Assembly (NCBI RefSeq): GCF_008086595.1
Contig: NZ_RXYA01000001.1
Coordinates: 1-64,000 of the forward strand
Length of the DNA: 64,000 nt
Reading direction: 5' to 3'
Source: Acetobacterium paludosum
GTDB taxonomy: Bacteria; Bacillota; Clostridia; Eubacteriales; Eubacteriaceae
Shown here: piece after piece, positions 46,075 through 54,154 of the stretch
Layout of the letters: every line of letters begins with the position of its first letter
How positions within the stretch are numbered: position 1 is the first letter of the stretch
Notes under the pieces: generated by a model
The model's database searches: none
The model's input: the letters and a program-made list of their open reading frames with translations, nothing else
Told to the model about the DNA's origin: nothing
Made by a program: the position numbers and the translations under genes

Positions 46075-48444
46075 ATGAAGATTTTGATGATTGCAACAAA
46101 CAATATCAGGAAGGCCAAGGTCGCCACCGCCACGCTGATCATCCTCATTGCCATCGCCACCATCTTTCTCTATGTGGGAATCAGTGTGCTGTCAAATCTG
46201 GACACCTTTATCGATGGGAAAAATGCCGAGACAAACGGCGCTCATTTTATTTCCATCACCGATGGCAGCCATGATGCGGCGATTGATCAGATCTATGAAT
46301 CCATTGACAGCTATGTCAGCAGTGAAAGGGAAGAGGGACTGATGTCGATGTCTTCCAAATATCAGAATGTGGATACCGGGGAAGAAGCGTACAGCCTTTC
46401 CACGCTCTTTCTGAATCGCGAGACCCCGCGCGATATTTCCCGGGTGACCATCATTGATGAGGCCGCTCAGATACCGGAAAATGGGGTGATTGTCCCCTAC
46501 GTTTTAAAGATCGCCAACGGCTATAAAACCGGCGATACCCTGAAATTTATGGTCGATGATAATACCACCGAACTGGAGATCGCCGGCTTCTATGAAGACC
46601 TGATGTTTGCCAGTCCCTCTAATGTGAGCATGTATAAGTTATATGTGGGGGACAGGCAGTTTGATGAATTGATGAATCAGCCGGTATATGGATCAAAATG
46701 CAGCTACAGCGCGGTCATCACCGATGACATTGATAATACGGAAGCTTTTGAATCCCAATTTACAAAAGACCTGAAGACTGTCTGGCCGGAGCGGACCGGC
46801 AGTTATGCCACCCTCAGTTATGGAACCATGAAGATCGGGGTGGCTGTGTTCATTAATATCATTATGGCGGTTCTGGTGGCTTTCTCCATCATCATTCTGG
46901 CCATTGCCGCCATTGTCATTAAATTTTCAACCACCACGCATATCGAAAACAACATCAAAAATATTGGCGCCCTGGAAGCGATGGGATACACTTCCGGGCA
47001 GATTCTCGGTTCAATTCTAGTGGAATATCTGATGATTACGGCAGTCGGTTTTGCAATGGGACTGGGCGCGTCGGTGCTGATCTCACCGGTAATCACCAAC
47101 GTGGTATCGTCATCGATTGGTCTTCGCTGGACGACTGGAATTTATCCCCGGACCGTGCTGATCAGTCTGGCGGTGATTATGATTTCGGTACTGGGAATTT
47201 CTTATTTCAGCGCCTTTAAAATCAAAAAAATTACGCCGCTGGCAGCCTTGCGAAACGGCATCGAAACCCATCATTTCGGAAAAAACAGAGCGCCTCTGGA
47301 GCGGACGAAACTCAGCCTGAATATGGCAATGGGTTATAAATCACTGGTTTTCAATAAACGGCAGAATCTGATCGCAGGACTCATCATCATGATGCTGAGT
47401 CTGGTTACCGTATTTTCTTTTGCCGCCTATTACAATTTTGCAGTGGACAAGAGCGCCATGATTAAACTGATCGGTCTGGAAACAGCCGAGGTTCAGGTGA
47501 CAGCGACGGAAAATGAAGAAACGATATTCGATGAAATTGCCGCAATGCCGGGAGTGGAAGATACCGTTAAGCTGGATTCTTTTGACGGAGTGATCAAATA
47601 CGATAAAAAAGAAAGCGGTGCCAGTACACGGATCACCGAAGATTACAGCCGGTTGAAGGTGGATACTTGTGTGAAGGGAAGAATGCCGGTGAATGATAAT
47701 GAAATTGCCCTCACTAGCATCGTGCTGAACAAGCTGGGCGCTCAGATGGGGGATACGGTGTCCATTGACTATAATGGAACAACCCGGGAATTTCTGGTGG
47801 TGGGGGTAACCCAGCAGTTCAATATGCTCGGAAGGGGCGCCGCCATTACAACGGCAGGCATGAAAAAACTGATGCCCGTCTATCAGGAAAAGAATCTGAT
47901 GATTTATCTGGTAGACGGTGAGAATACGAAAAGTTTTGTGACCCGAATCAACAATCAGTACGCGAATCAGAATATTCAGACGGCCAGTTATTTTGAGTCC
48001 ATTGAAATGATGCTGGATTCGTTTGAAGCATCTATTAAAATTGTGGTGACGGGATGTTTGGGGATTATTGCCGTGATTATTGTGTTCGTTATGTTTCTGG
48101 TGATCCGGGTGCGGATTTTGCGAGAGCGGACCCGGCTGGGGGTTTCCAAAGCCCTGGGCTTTACCTCCAACCAGCTGATTGGACAGATCCTGATCAGTCA
48201 AATGCCGGTGATTATCGGGGCTTCGGCACTGGGGGCTGTCGCCGGTTATTTTGCAACCAATCCCTTGATGGCACTGATGCTGGCAGCCAATGGGATATTG
48301 AACTGTGAATTCTATGTGGATCCCGGCTTGGTGCTGCTCACAATCCTCGGAATCAGCATGCTGGGACTGGCGACGGTATTGATTGTGGCAAACAGTATCC
48401 GGAAAATCAGCCCCTGCAGAATGTTTGAAGAGGGTGTGGATTAA
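46075..48444 (+). CDS. FtsX-like ABC permease (MacB-type, two FtsX domains)
   Basis: About 789 residues from the ATG at 46075 (ATG at 46066 also possible). One membrane segment at the start, an extracytoplasmic domain (about 45-250), three FtsX membrane segments, then a second similar unit: membrane segment near 455, periplasm-like domain and three C-terminal segments. This two-fold layout is common in Firmicutes peptide-detoxification transporters. It continues the operon of the ATPase. Directly behind its stop the remains of a uppP gene begin. Confidence 0.9.
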   Translation: MKILMIATNNIRKAKVATATLIILIAIATIFLYVGISVLSNLDTFIDGKNAETNGAHFISITDGSHDAAIDQIYESIDSYVSSEREEGLMSMSSKYQNVDTGEEAYSLSTLFLNRETPRDISRVTIIDEAAQIPENGVIVPYVLKIANGYKTGDTLKFMVDDNTTELEIAGFYEDLMFASPSNVSMYKLYVGDRQFDELMNQPVYGSKCSYSAVITDDIDNTEAFESQFTKDLKTVWPERTGSYATLSYGTMKIGVAVFINIIMAVLVAFSIIILAIAAIVIKFSTTTHIENNIKNIGALEAMGYTSGQILGSILVEYLMITAVGFAMGLGASVLISPVITNVVSSSIGLRWTTGIYPRTVLISLAVIMISVLGISYFSAFKIKKITPLAALRNGIETHHFGKNRAPLERTKLSLNMAMGYKSLVFNKRQNLIAGLIIMMLSLVTVFSFAAYYNFAVDKSAMIKLIGLETAEVQVTATENEETIFDEIAAMPGVEDTVKLDSFDGVIKYDKKESGASTRITEDYSRLKVDTCVKGRMPVNDNEIALTSIVLNKLGAQMGDTVSIDYNGTTREFLVVGVTQQFNMLGRGAAITTAGMKKLMPVYQEKNLMIYLVDGENTKSFVTRINNQYANQNIQTASYFESIEMMLDSFEASIKIVVTGCLGIIAVIIVFVMFLVIRVRILRERTRLGVSKALGFTSNQLIGQILISQMPVIIGASALGAVAGYFATNPLMALMLAANGILNCEFYVDPGLVLLTILGISMLGLATVLIVANSIRKISPCRMFEEGVD

Positions 48445-48445
48445 A

Positions 48446-48677
48446 ATAGCAATCGCCAGTGTTCCGGCAGTGATTGTTAAATTGAAATTCGGAGATATGA
48501 TTCAAGTTTTCTGGAACAGAACTAGCTGTTTTATGTACTGGTATGGTCACCGCTTTTATTACTTCGATGTTTGTGATCCGGTTACTGATGGGCTATATTA
48601 AAACCCATGCCTTTAACATTTTTGGATGGTACCGAATCATACTTGGAAGTATTATCCTAATCAGTTTCTGGGTTTGA
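48446..48677 (+). pseudogene. Remnant of undecaprenyl-diphosphatase (UppP/BacA)
   Basis: Two pieces of UppP are readable. The first (48446-48500, frame of KIAIASVPAVIVKLKFGDMI) resembles the conserved SIPAVIxGLLF block. The second, in another frame (about 48503-48677), reads GTELAVLCTGMVTAFITSMF, then AFNIFGWYRIILG and ends at TGA, which is the C-terminus of UppP. The middle of the gene is deleted and the frame is broken. Intact UppP recycles the lipid carrier and gives bacitracin resistance. Its place behind an ABC/two-component cluster suits a former bacitracin-type resistance cassette. Confidence 0.75.
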
Positions 48678-48980
48678 CATAGAAGCATTATAAAAATTTT
48701 CAGCATATTGATACCGGTCCCTCTGCGCAGTGAATTTACCATACTGAATGGCTGATTGCTTGCATCCATTAATACATTTTAGACAAAATGTGCATTCCCC
48801 AATCCACATTGGTTTTCCATCGATCATTTTTATTGTATTGCATGGACAACTGCTTTCACACTGTTTACAACCATTGCATTCTTGTGTAGCAAAAAACTTT
48901 TTAGTATGATTGGCCTTTCGATAAGCATATCCCGTAATTGGGGTAACAAACCTGAGAATTCCCTTTTGATGTATTCAGTA
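48657..48980 (-). pseudogene. C-terminal fragment of a 4Fe-4S ferredoxin (EFR1-like)
   Basis: About 107 codons without a proper start. Two ferredoxin motifs are intact: CNGCKQCESSCP and CTFCLKCINGC, each C-x2-C-x2-C-x3-C or a close variant (the second ends GCKQS instead of CP). The order, with KKFFATQ before the first motif and GKPMWIGECTFC between, fits the C-terminal half of EFR1-type flavodoxin-ferredoxin proteins. The flavodoxin half is missing, cut off where the transposase remnant begins. Confidence 0.7.
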
Positions 48981-48984
48981 TGAA

Positions 48985-49245
48985 CTCAACTTAAGAGGGA
49001 TCAATCAACAGATCATCTTTGAAGACTATCAAAAATTTTTAGATACAATAAAGGATTACCAGGAGATCAGTGGGTATGAAATATATGGATATTGTTTGAT
49101 GACCAATCACGTTCATTTGTTGGTAAAAGAAGGAAAAGAAGACTTAGGTCCCATTTTCAAACGAATTGGAGCCAGTTATGTCTATTGGTATAACTGGAAA
49201 TGCAATCGAAGCGGCCATTTATTCCAGGATCGGTTTAAAAGTGAA
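48985..49245 (+). pseudogene. Remnant of a Y1 (REP-associated/IS200-like) transposase
   Basis: An open stretch of about 85 codons starting LRGINQQIIFEDYQKFL, with the HUH motif in MTNHVHLL, the tyrosine region ASYVYWYNWK and GHLFQDRFKSE. These are signatures of TnpA_REP-type single-strand transposases. The N-terminus is absent, and the C-terminus is cut at 49244, where the duplicated LuxR-tail/cupin block begins. It is not functional. Confidence 0.82.
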
Positions 49246-49734
49246 CCGGGTGGCAGCGGTGAATAAATTGAAGAACGAAACATAAGGTCTCCTGGATGCA
49301 TTATGCTGCTGACATCATGGTGGATCAGTCAGCAGGAGGCCGAAAAAAACTTGGCGAACAGATAAAGACCATCGGCACCGGCAGTGACTGCGTGTTCGAT
49401 GCCGGCCGGCATTATAGAGATTATGCCGGTTTCATACTCAATACGAGTTCCTGCGTTTATGCATGTTTCGGAACCGCCGACTACTTGATGTGTTTCCAGC
49501 TGTTTTTCGTGAGTATGATTCTTGATGCTTTTATTCGGAGCAATCTGGACAAGGTCATAGCTGAACTGCCCGTCCGTATCCTGAGCGGTGACAAGGTGAT
49601 TTAGTTCGACTCCCTCAAATTTGGGATGCTTTGTCCATGGAATATCACCGAATTCTCTTTTACAGTTGGGAATCACAAATTGACCATTGTCAAATTTTGC
49701 GAAAGTTTCTGATTTGCTCATTATAATACCTCTT
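49244..49734. repeat. 491-bp direct repeat, copy 2
   Basis: Second copy of 41419-41909, joined at its left edge to the broken transposase. It carries 42 bp of the LuxR-type gene tail (no longer in a gene) and an intact cupin gene. The repeats bracket 7.3 kb. Confidence 0.92.
49329..49721 (-). CDS. Cupin-domain protein, copy 2 (intact start)
   Basis: 130 residues, ATG at 49721 behind GAGGT. Single-domain cupin with NKSIKNHTHEKQLETHQVV and PAGIEHAV. It differs from copy 1 at a handful of residues. The family binds metal and small molecules; similar proteins are often annotated only as cupins. It is convergent with the transposase remnant and divergent from the TetR gene. Confidence 0.85.
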   Translation of the reverse strand: MSKSETFAKFDNGQFVIPNCKREFGDIPWTKHPKFEGVELNHLVTAQDTDGQFSYDLVQIAPNKSIKNHTHEKQLETHQVVGGSETCINAGTRIEYETGIISIMPAGIEHAVTAGADGLYLFAKFFSASC

Positions 49735-49868
49735 CCAATTATAGTTGATACTTATTTTCTGAGGTTACATCATACACTAACTTTCGAGTTTGGAACATAA
49801 TCAAAAGTAGTTCACTATGACATTATCATAAGTGGGTCATAAAGAATTAAGCGAGTTTTAATTAATCA

Positions 49869-49917
49869 TTGACATTTAGCAATATATGATATACTATTCA
49901 CATGTAGACCGATCGTC
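49869..49917 (+). promoter_or_regulatory. TetR gene promoter with operator-like site
   Basis: TTGACA (49869-49874) and TATACT (49890-49895) form the promoter (15-nt spacing). TAGACCGATCGTC follows at 49905-49917. Its complement ends in CGGTCTA, also found at 50604-50610 upstream of the oxidoreductase, so both may be bound by the TetR protein. Confidence 0.55.
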
Positions 49918-49952
49918 ATAATTATTGATTTTTGGAAAGAGGTAACTAGTTT

Positions 49953-50528
49953 ATGGATAATAAATCGGATACACGGGAGCGATTTATTAAAACGGCATCG
50001 ATGCTATTTCAATTACAAGGGTATCATGCAACTGGGTTAAATGAAATTTTAAAAAAAAGTGGAGCTCCTAGAGGCTCCTTTTATTATCATTTCCCAAATG
50101 GAAAAGAAGAATTAGCGCTTGAAGCAATAAAATTAGCAAGCCAAACGATCCAACTGGACATAAAAAACACCTTAGATCAGTTTTCAGATCCTGGCGAAGC
50201 GATTAAATTTCAGATTGAAAAAATAGCGGCATTCATTACTAAAGAAAAGAAGATTGAAGATTTTTCGATTAGCTTATTGGCATTAGAGACATTTGCGTCC
50301 AATGAAAGCCTGAGAAAAGCCTGTGAATCGGCTTTTATATCTTTTGAAAGTATCTATTTAGAAAAATTGATCATAGCAGGGTTTGACAAAGAAAAAGCCT
50401 GTGAATTAAGTATGGTCATCCAATCAATGATTGAAGGCGGAATAGTACTATCTTTAACAATGAAAAATGGGTCGCCATTACTTGCGGTGGCGAAACAAAT
50501 CAGCGTAATATTAAAGGCAAATGCTTAA
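49953..50528 (+). CDS. TetR-family regulator (LmrA/YxaF type)
   Basis: 191 residues. N-terminal helix-turn-helix FIKTASMLFQLQGYHATGLNEIL...GAPRGSFYYHFPNGKEELA, which is the LmrA/YxaF form, then a helical ligand-binding domain. AAAGAGG precedes the ATG. These repressors usually sense aromatic or drug-like compounds and control a neighbouring enzyme or pump; here the oxidoreductase at 50778 is the obvious candidate. Confidence 0.9.
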   Translation: MDNKSDTRERFIKTASMLFQLQGYHATGLNEILKKSGAPRGSFYYHFPNGKEELALEAIKLASQTIQLDIKNTLDQFSDPGEAIKFQIEKIAAFITKEKKIEDFSISLLALETFASNESLRKACESAFISFESIYLEKLIIAGFDKEKACELSMVIQSMIEGGIVLSLTMKNGSPLLAVAKQISVILKANA

Positions 50529-50543
50529 TACGATAAGCATTGC

Positions 50544-50582
50544 AAATCACTAATTCGGATTTTTTGAAGATTAGTGATTTTG
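50544..50582 (+). terminator. Terminator after the TetR gene
   Basis: AAATCACTAAT and ATTAGTGATTT are perfect 11-bp arms around a 13-nt loop, followed by TTGT. Confidence 0.75.
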
Positions 50583-50597
50583 TAGACATAAAATTAT

Positions 50598-50610
50598 GTA
50601 GGACGGTCTA
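50598..50610 (+). promoter_or_regulatory. Operator-like site upstream of the oxidoreductase
   Basis: GTAGGACGGTCTA, with a further TAGAC at 50583-50587 in opposite orientation. The GR[TA]CGGTCTA core is shared with the TetR promoter site. The rest of 50529-50777 holds the TetR terminator and no gene. Confidence 0.5.
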
Positions 50611-50777
50611 ATACTAGATTGCGTCATTGCTTGGTTTTATTTTGACCGGTAATGAGATCAGTGGGTGCTTCTAGAATATTGCAATTTTTAGCTGATATGC
50701 ATTATTCTAGAAGCTACCCCTTTGGATTATGGGTTGCCTTTATTAATCCAAATTTTTGTACAAGGAAATTTATAAAA

Positions 50778-51842
50778 ATGGAAAAAATATTCACGCCGTT
50801 TAAGCTAAAAAATATTGAGATACGTAATCGGATTTGTGTTCCACCGATGGTTACAAGATTCAGCGAACCTGACACCGGAATTGTTGAATTGGGAACGATT
50901 GAGCACTATCGAAAAATCGCAAAAGGATTGCCGGGACTCATTATACAGGAAGCAACATGTGTCAATATAAACGGTCGTCTCATGGATCGTCAACTGGGAA
51001 TTTGGAATGATGCTCAAATTAAAGGATTAAAAAAGATTGTTGATACGGTACATGCTGAGGGATGTGCCATATTTGTACAATTGCATCATGCCGGAGTAGT
51101 CGGAATCAATGAACAGCCTTTGTGTCCGAGTAAATACAGCTATGCCCTGCCAGACGGAAATATCAGAATCGGAAAAGAAATGACTTTAGCAGAAATCCAG
51201 GAAATTCAGACTGATTTTGTAGAAGCTGGTGTCAGAGCATTTAAAGCAGGATATGATGGAATTGAACTTCATGGATGTCATGAATATTTAATATGCCAAT
51301 TTTTTAATAAAAAAGTCAATACTAGAAATGATGATTATGGAAAATATCCAGAAAAATTTGCTATGGAAATCCTGAAAAGCATTTGCGAACGTACTTCACC
51401 TGACTTTGTCATTGGAATAAGATTAGGCGGTTTTGAACCGACACTGAAAGATGCGATTCAAAATGCTGTTAAACTTGAGCAGGGCGGAATTGATTTTATC
51501 GATGTGTCATACGGATTTAGCAAGGAACAGGAAGCCTTTGTTCCAGCAAACTATTCATTTATTGATATTATTTATGCTGCAGAAATGATAAAAAAATCAG
51601 TTCATATACCTGTTTTTGCTGCAAATGGAATAATATCCCCTGAAATGGCAGAAGATATTTTGATAAAAACTGAGGTTGACATGGTTGATATTGGAAGAGG
51701 TTTTATTGTAAATTCTAATTGGATGAAGGATGCCATAGAGAAAAAGGATACTGGAAAGTGTTTGCATTGCAAAATGTGTAAACTCTTTGTTGAACCGGAT
51801 AAGTGTCCTGGGAAAATAGTCTTTGAAAAAAACAAGAAATAA
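50778..51842 (+). CDS. Old Yellow Enzyme-family NADH:flavin oxidoreductase
   Basis: 354 residues from the ATG at 50778, ten bases after AAGGA; an in-frame ATG at 50652 would add 42 unrelated residues. FMN-binding barrel with IRNRICVPPMVTRF, GIELHGCHEYLICQFF and DDYGKYPEKF. A cysteine cluster CLHCKMC...C at the C-terminus matches the 4Fe-4S site of the long OYE forms (2,4-dienoyl-CoA reductase type). The chain ends there, so the NAD/FAD Rossmann part is missing. It likely reduces an alpha,beta-unsaturated or nitro compound. Confidence 0.85.
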   Translation: MEKIFTPFKLKNIEIRNRICVPPMVTRFSEPDTGIVELGTIEHYRKIAKGLPGLIIQEATCVNINGRLMDRQLGIWNDAQIKGLKKIVDTVHAEGCAIFVQLHHAGVVGINEQPLCPSKYSYALPDGNIRIGKEMTLAEIQEIQTDFVEAGVRAFKAGYDGIELHGCHEYLICQFFNKKVNTRNDDYGKYPEKFAMEILKSICERTSPDFVIGIRLGGFEPTLKDAIQNAVKLEQGGIDFIDVSYGFSKEQEAFVPANYSFIDIIYAAEMIKKSVHIPVFAANGIISPEMAEDILIKTEVDMVDIGRGFIVNSNWMKDAIEKKDTGKCLHCKMCKLFVEPDKCPGKIVFEKNKK

Positions 51843-51886
51843 TTTTGATATTCATAATAGGTTTTATTAAATAATGGAGGGATACA

Positions 51887-53356
51887 ATGAGTGCAAATGA
51901 ACTAGAACTGGCAAGAAAGCAAAAACTTGAATATGTTCAGACGTGTACCAACCCATATCCGGAGCGATTTGCAAAAACCCATGAGTTATCCGAAGCAGGG
52001 ATTTTGGACGATGGCGTTGAAAATGTTAAGGTGGCAGGACGGATCACCTTTATTAGAAAGATGGGGAAGCTGTCTTTTGTGACCATTTCAGATATATGCG
52101 GAAAGCTGCAAATCGCCATAAAGAAGGATTCTGTAGGAGATGACAGCTATACATTTTTTAAAAAGGGGTTTGATATCGGAGATTTTCTTGGCGTGGAAGG
52201 TGATGTGTTTACGACCCAGACAGGTGAAAAAACAATTAGAGCCAACCAGATCTATTTTTTAGGAAAAGCATTGAAGTCTTTACCAGAAAAATTCCATGGG
52301 GTTACGGACGTAGAAATGTGTTATCGACAGAGATATCTTGATTTAATTATGAATCAGGATACAAAAGACCGGTTTTTGTTAAAATATAATTTTATTAAAG
52401 AAGTTAGAAGATTTTTAGAGGATGATGGTTACCTGGAAATTGAAACGCCGGTAATTATTGATCATCCGTCGGGCGCAACAGCAAGACCGTTTATTTCGCA
52501 TCATAATGCTCTCGATATGGATGTCTATTTAAGAATTGCACCTGAAACTTATTTAAAACGGGCAATTGTTGGTGGTTTTACAAAGGTATTTGAGTTTGCA
52601 AGGTGTTTTCGAAATGAAGGGATGGACACTACGCATTTGCAGGATTTTACCATGTTGGAAGGTTACTGCGCATATTATAACTATCAAGATAATATGGTAT
52701 TTCTACAAACTATGCTGACACAGGTTATCACAAAATTATTTGGTAAGGCGCAAATTCAGATCAATGACAAGGTTGTTGATTTTGCGGGAAAGTGGGATGT
52801 GATCACGTTTAGAGACCTCATTTATCAGGATTGCGGAATTGATATCAATCAGACAAAAACGGCTGAAATGCTGCTAAATGAGATAAAAAAGCATGGAATC
52901 AAACTTGAATTAGAAACAAATATTAATCTTTTAGGAAAAGGAAATTTGATCGATTTGTTATATAAAAAAGTAAGTCGACCAAAGATTATTGATCCGACAT
53001 TTCTAATTGGACATCCAACTGAACTGTCGCCATTAGCAAGAGCAAATGATGACAATCCAGAAATTGTTGACCGGTTCCAATTAATCATCAATGGTGCAGA
53101 AGTTATCAATGCTTATTCTGAATTGGTAGATCCGGTTCAGCAATATCAACGTCTTATGGAACAATCAATACTCAAAGCCGGTGGCGATGAAGAAGCCATG
53201 ATTATGGATAAGGATTATATCACAGCGATGGAATATGGTATGCCGCCGATTTCAGGATGGGGTATGGGAATTGACAGAGTGCTCCAGATCCTGACAGAGC
53301 AAAATAATATCAGAGATCTAATTATGTTCCCAATCATGCGACCGATAGAATTATAG
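51887..53356 (+). CDS. Lysyl-tRNA synthetase, class II (possibly a second copy)
   Basis: 489 residues. N-terminal OB-fold anticodon domain (VKVAGRITFIRKMGKLSFVTISD), class II core with motif 2 CFRNEGMDTTHLQDFTMLEG and motif 3 GWGMGIDRVLQIL. It charges tRNA with lysine. The motif 2 loop (TTHLQDF) differs from the ARHNPEF-type loop of the usual bacterial enzyme. The gene sits among accessory genes (TetR, OYE) rather than near greA, so it may be an additional or transferred copy. GGAGG lies in front of the ATG. Confidence 0.88.
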   Translation: MSANELELARKQKLEYVQTCTNPYPERFAKTHELSEAGILDDGVENVKVAGRITFIRKMGKLSFVTISDICGKLQIAIKKDSVGDDSYTFFKKGFDIGDFLGVEGDVFTTQTGEKTIRANQIYFLGKALKSLPEKFHGVTDVEMCYRQRYLDLIMNQDTKDRFLLKYNFIKEVRRFLEDDGYLEIETPVIIDHPSGATARPFISHHNALDMDVYLRIAPETYLKRAIVGGFTKVFEFARCFRNEGMDTTHLQDFTMLEGYCAYYNYQDNMVFLQTMLTQVITKLFGKAQIQINDKVVDFAGKWDVITFRDLIYQDCGIDINQTKTAEMLLNEIKKHGIKLELETNINLLGKGNLIDLLYKKVSRPKIIDPTFLIGHPTELSPLARANDDNPEIVDRFQLIINGAEVINAYSELVDPVQQYQRLMEQSILKAGGDEEAMIMDKDYITAMEYGMPPISGWGMGIDRVLQILTEQNNIRDLIMFPIMRPIEL

Positions 53357-53424
53357 AAAACATAAGTAACCACCTAATTCGTAATCAGTTTGCCAGAATC
53401 AAAATTGTACTTAGAATTAAATAA

Positions 53425-53453
53425 GCAGAGTTCAAATCCCTGAAGGGGTGCCA
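53425..53453 (+). pseudogene. tRNA-like 3' end (remnant)
   Basis: GCAGAGTTCAAATCCCTG looks like a T-arm with the loop TTCAAAT, followed by AAGGGGTG and CCA, as in the 3' end of a tRNA. Upstream (53375-53391) CTAATTCGTAATCAG resembles an anticodon arm with CGT (Thr), but the distance is too long and the 5' half is absent. It may be a tRNA fragment left at an insertion point. Confidence 0.4.
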
Positions 53454-53454
53454 G

Positions 53455-53516
53455 CTTTCAACTCATAAAAACCGCTTTGCAGATAGTTCTGCAAAGCGGT
53501 TTTTATGAGTTGAAAG
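53455..53516. terminator. Bidirectional terminator after lysS
   Basis: A perfect 29-bp inverted repeat with a 4-nt loop (TAGT) whose arms contain AAAAACCGC / GCGGTTTTT. It can act for the plus strand after the synthetase gene; no minus-strand gene needs it now. Confidence 0.88.
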
Positions 53517-53670
53517 GAAAAAAAGAGCCTGCATCGAAGAAAAAATGCTGAACTCAAACTTCAAAAAATCGTTATGGATTGATTCTTGGAACAAAGCTTG
53601 AAAAGCGGGATAAAAAGAGGTATGGTATATAGACAGAGAAGATGATAAAAAAAGCAAGAGGAGGATTATG

Positions 53671-54138
53671 ATGAAAATTGGAATCATTGTTTTTTCGAAA
53701 ACGAATAACACATTTTCGGTGGCTGAAAGATTGCGGGATGTTCTTGTCAAGAGGGGACTGGATGTTGTGATTGATCGGGTCATTCCGGTGAGCGACGATC
53801 CTGGGCCGAAAGATTCAATAGAATTCAGGAATCTTCCGGATGTATCTGTTTATGATGTCATCATATTTGGGAGTCCGGTATGGGCATTCTCTTTGTCAGG
53901 GGTGATGAAAGCGTATCTGACACAGGTATCAAGCCTCAGCGGGAAGAAAGTTTTCAGCTTTGTGACGAAGCAGATGGCTTCTAAATTTACCGGAGGAAAT
54001 AAAGCAATTCGTCAGATCAGAAGTGCGGTTGAAGCGAAAAACGCAAAAGTGGACAATTCTTATATCATCAGTTGGAAGAGCAAAAATCGGGAAAAAGAGA
54101 TTGCGGATTGCATTGATCAAATCGCAAAATCACTTTAA
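53671..54138 (+). CDS. Flavodoxin
   Basis: 155 residues from the ATG at 53671 (the ATG at 53668 is closer to the AGGAGG site than usual). The FMN phosphate loop FSKTNNTFSVA and the aromatic stacking region GSPVWAFSLSG are visible. It is a small electron carrier with FMN. It is 16 nt upstream of an FMN-dependent alpha-hydroxyacid dehydrogenase gene, so it may accept electrons from that enzyme. Confidence 0.85.
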   Translation: MKIGIIVFSKTNNTFSVAERLRDVLVKRGLDVVIDRVIPVSDDPGPKDSIEFRNLPDVSVYDVIIFGSPVWAFSLSGVMKAYLTQVSSLSGKKVFSFVTKQMASKFTGGNKAIRQIRSAVEAKNAKVDNSYIISWKSKNREKEIADCIDQIAKSL

Positions 54139-54154
54139 AAAGGAGCAGGATAAT

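Noticed and set aside
47341-48201. Minus-strand open frame of 286 codons, rich in His and Asn
   Set aside because: Antisense to the FtsX-like permease; the odd composition is what the reverse complement of membrane-protein codons gives.
50652-50777. N-terminal extension of the OYE-type reductase
   Set aside because: The 42 extra residues do not resemble the family, and the ATG at 50778 has AAGGA upstream and begins with the conserved barrel start.
54023-54154. N-terminal extension of the alpha-hydroxyacid dehydrogenase
   Set aside because: It would overlap the flavodoxin gene; the ATG at 54155 has AAGGAG and starts the family N-terminus.
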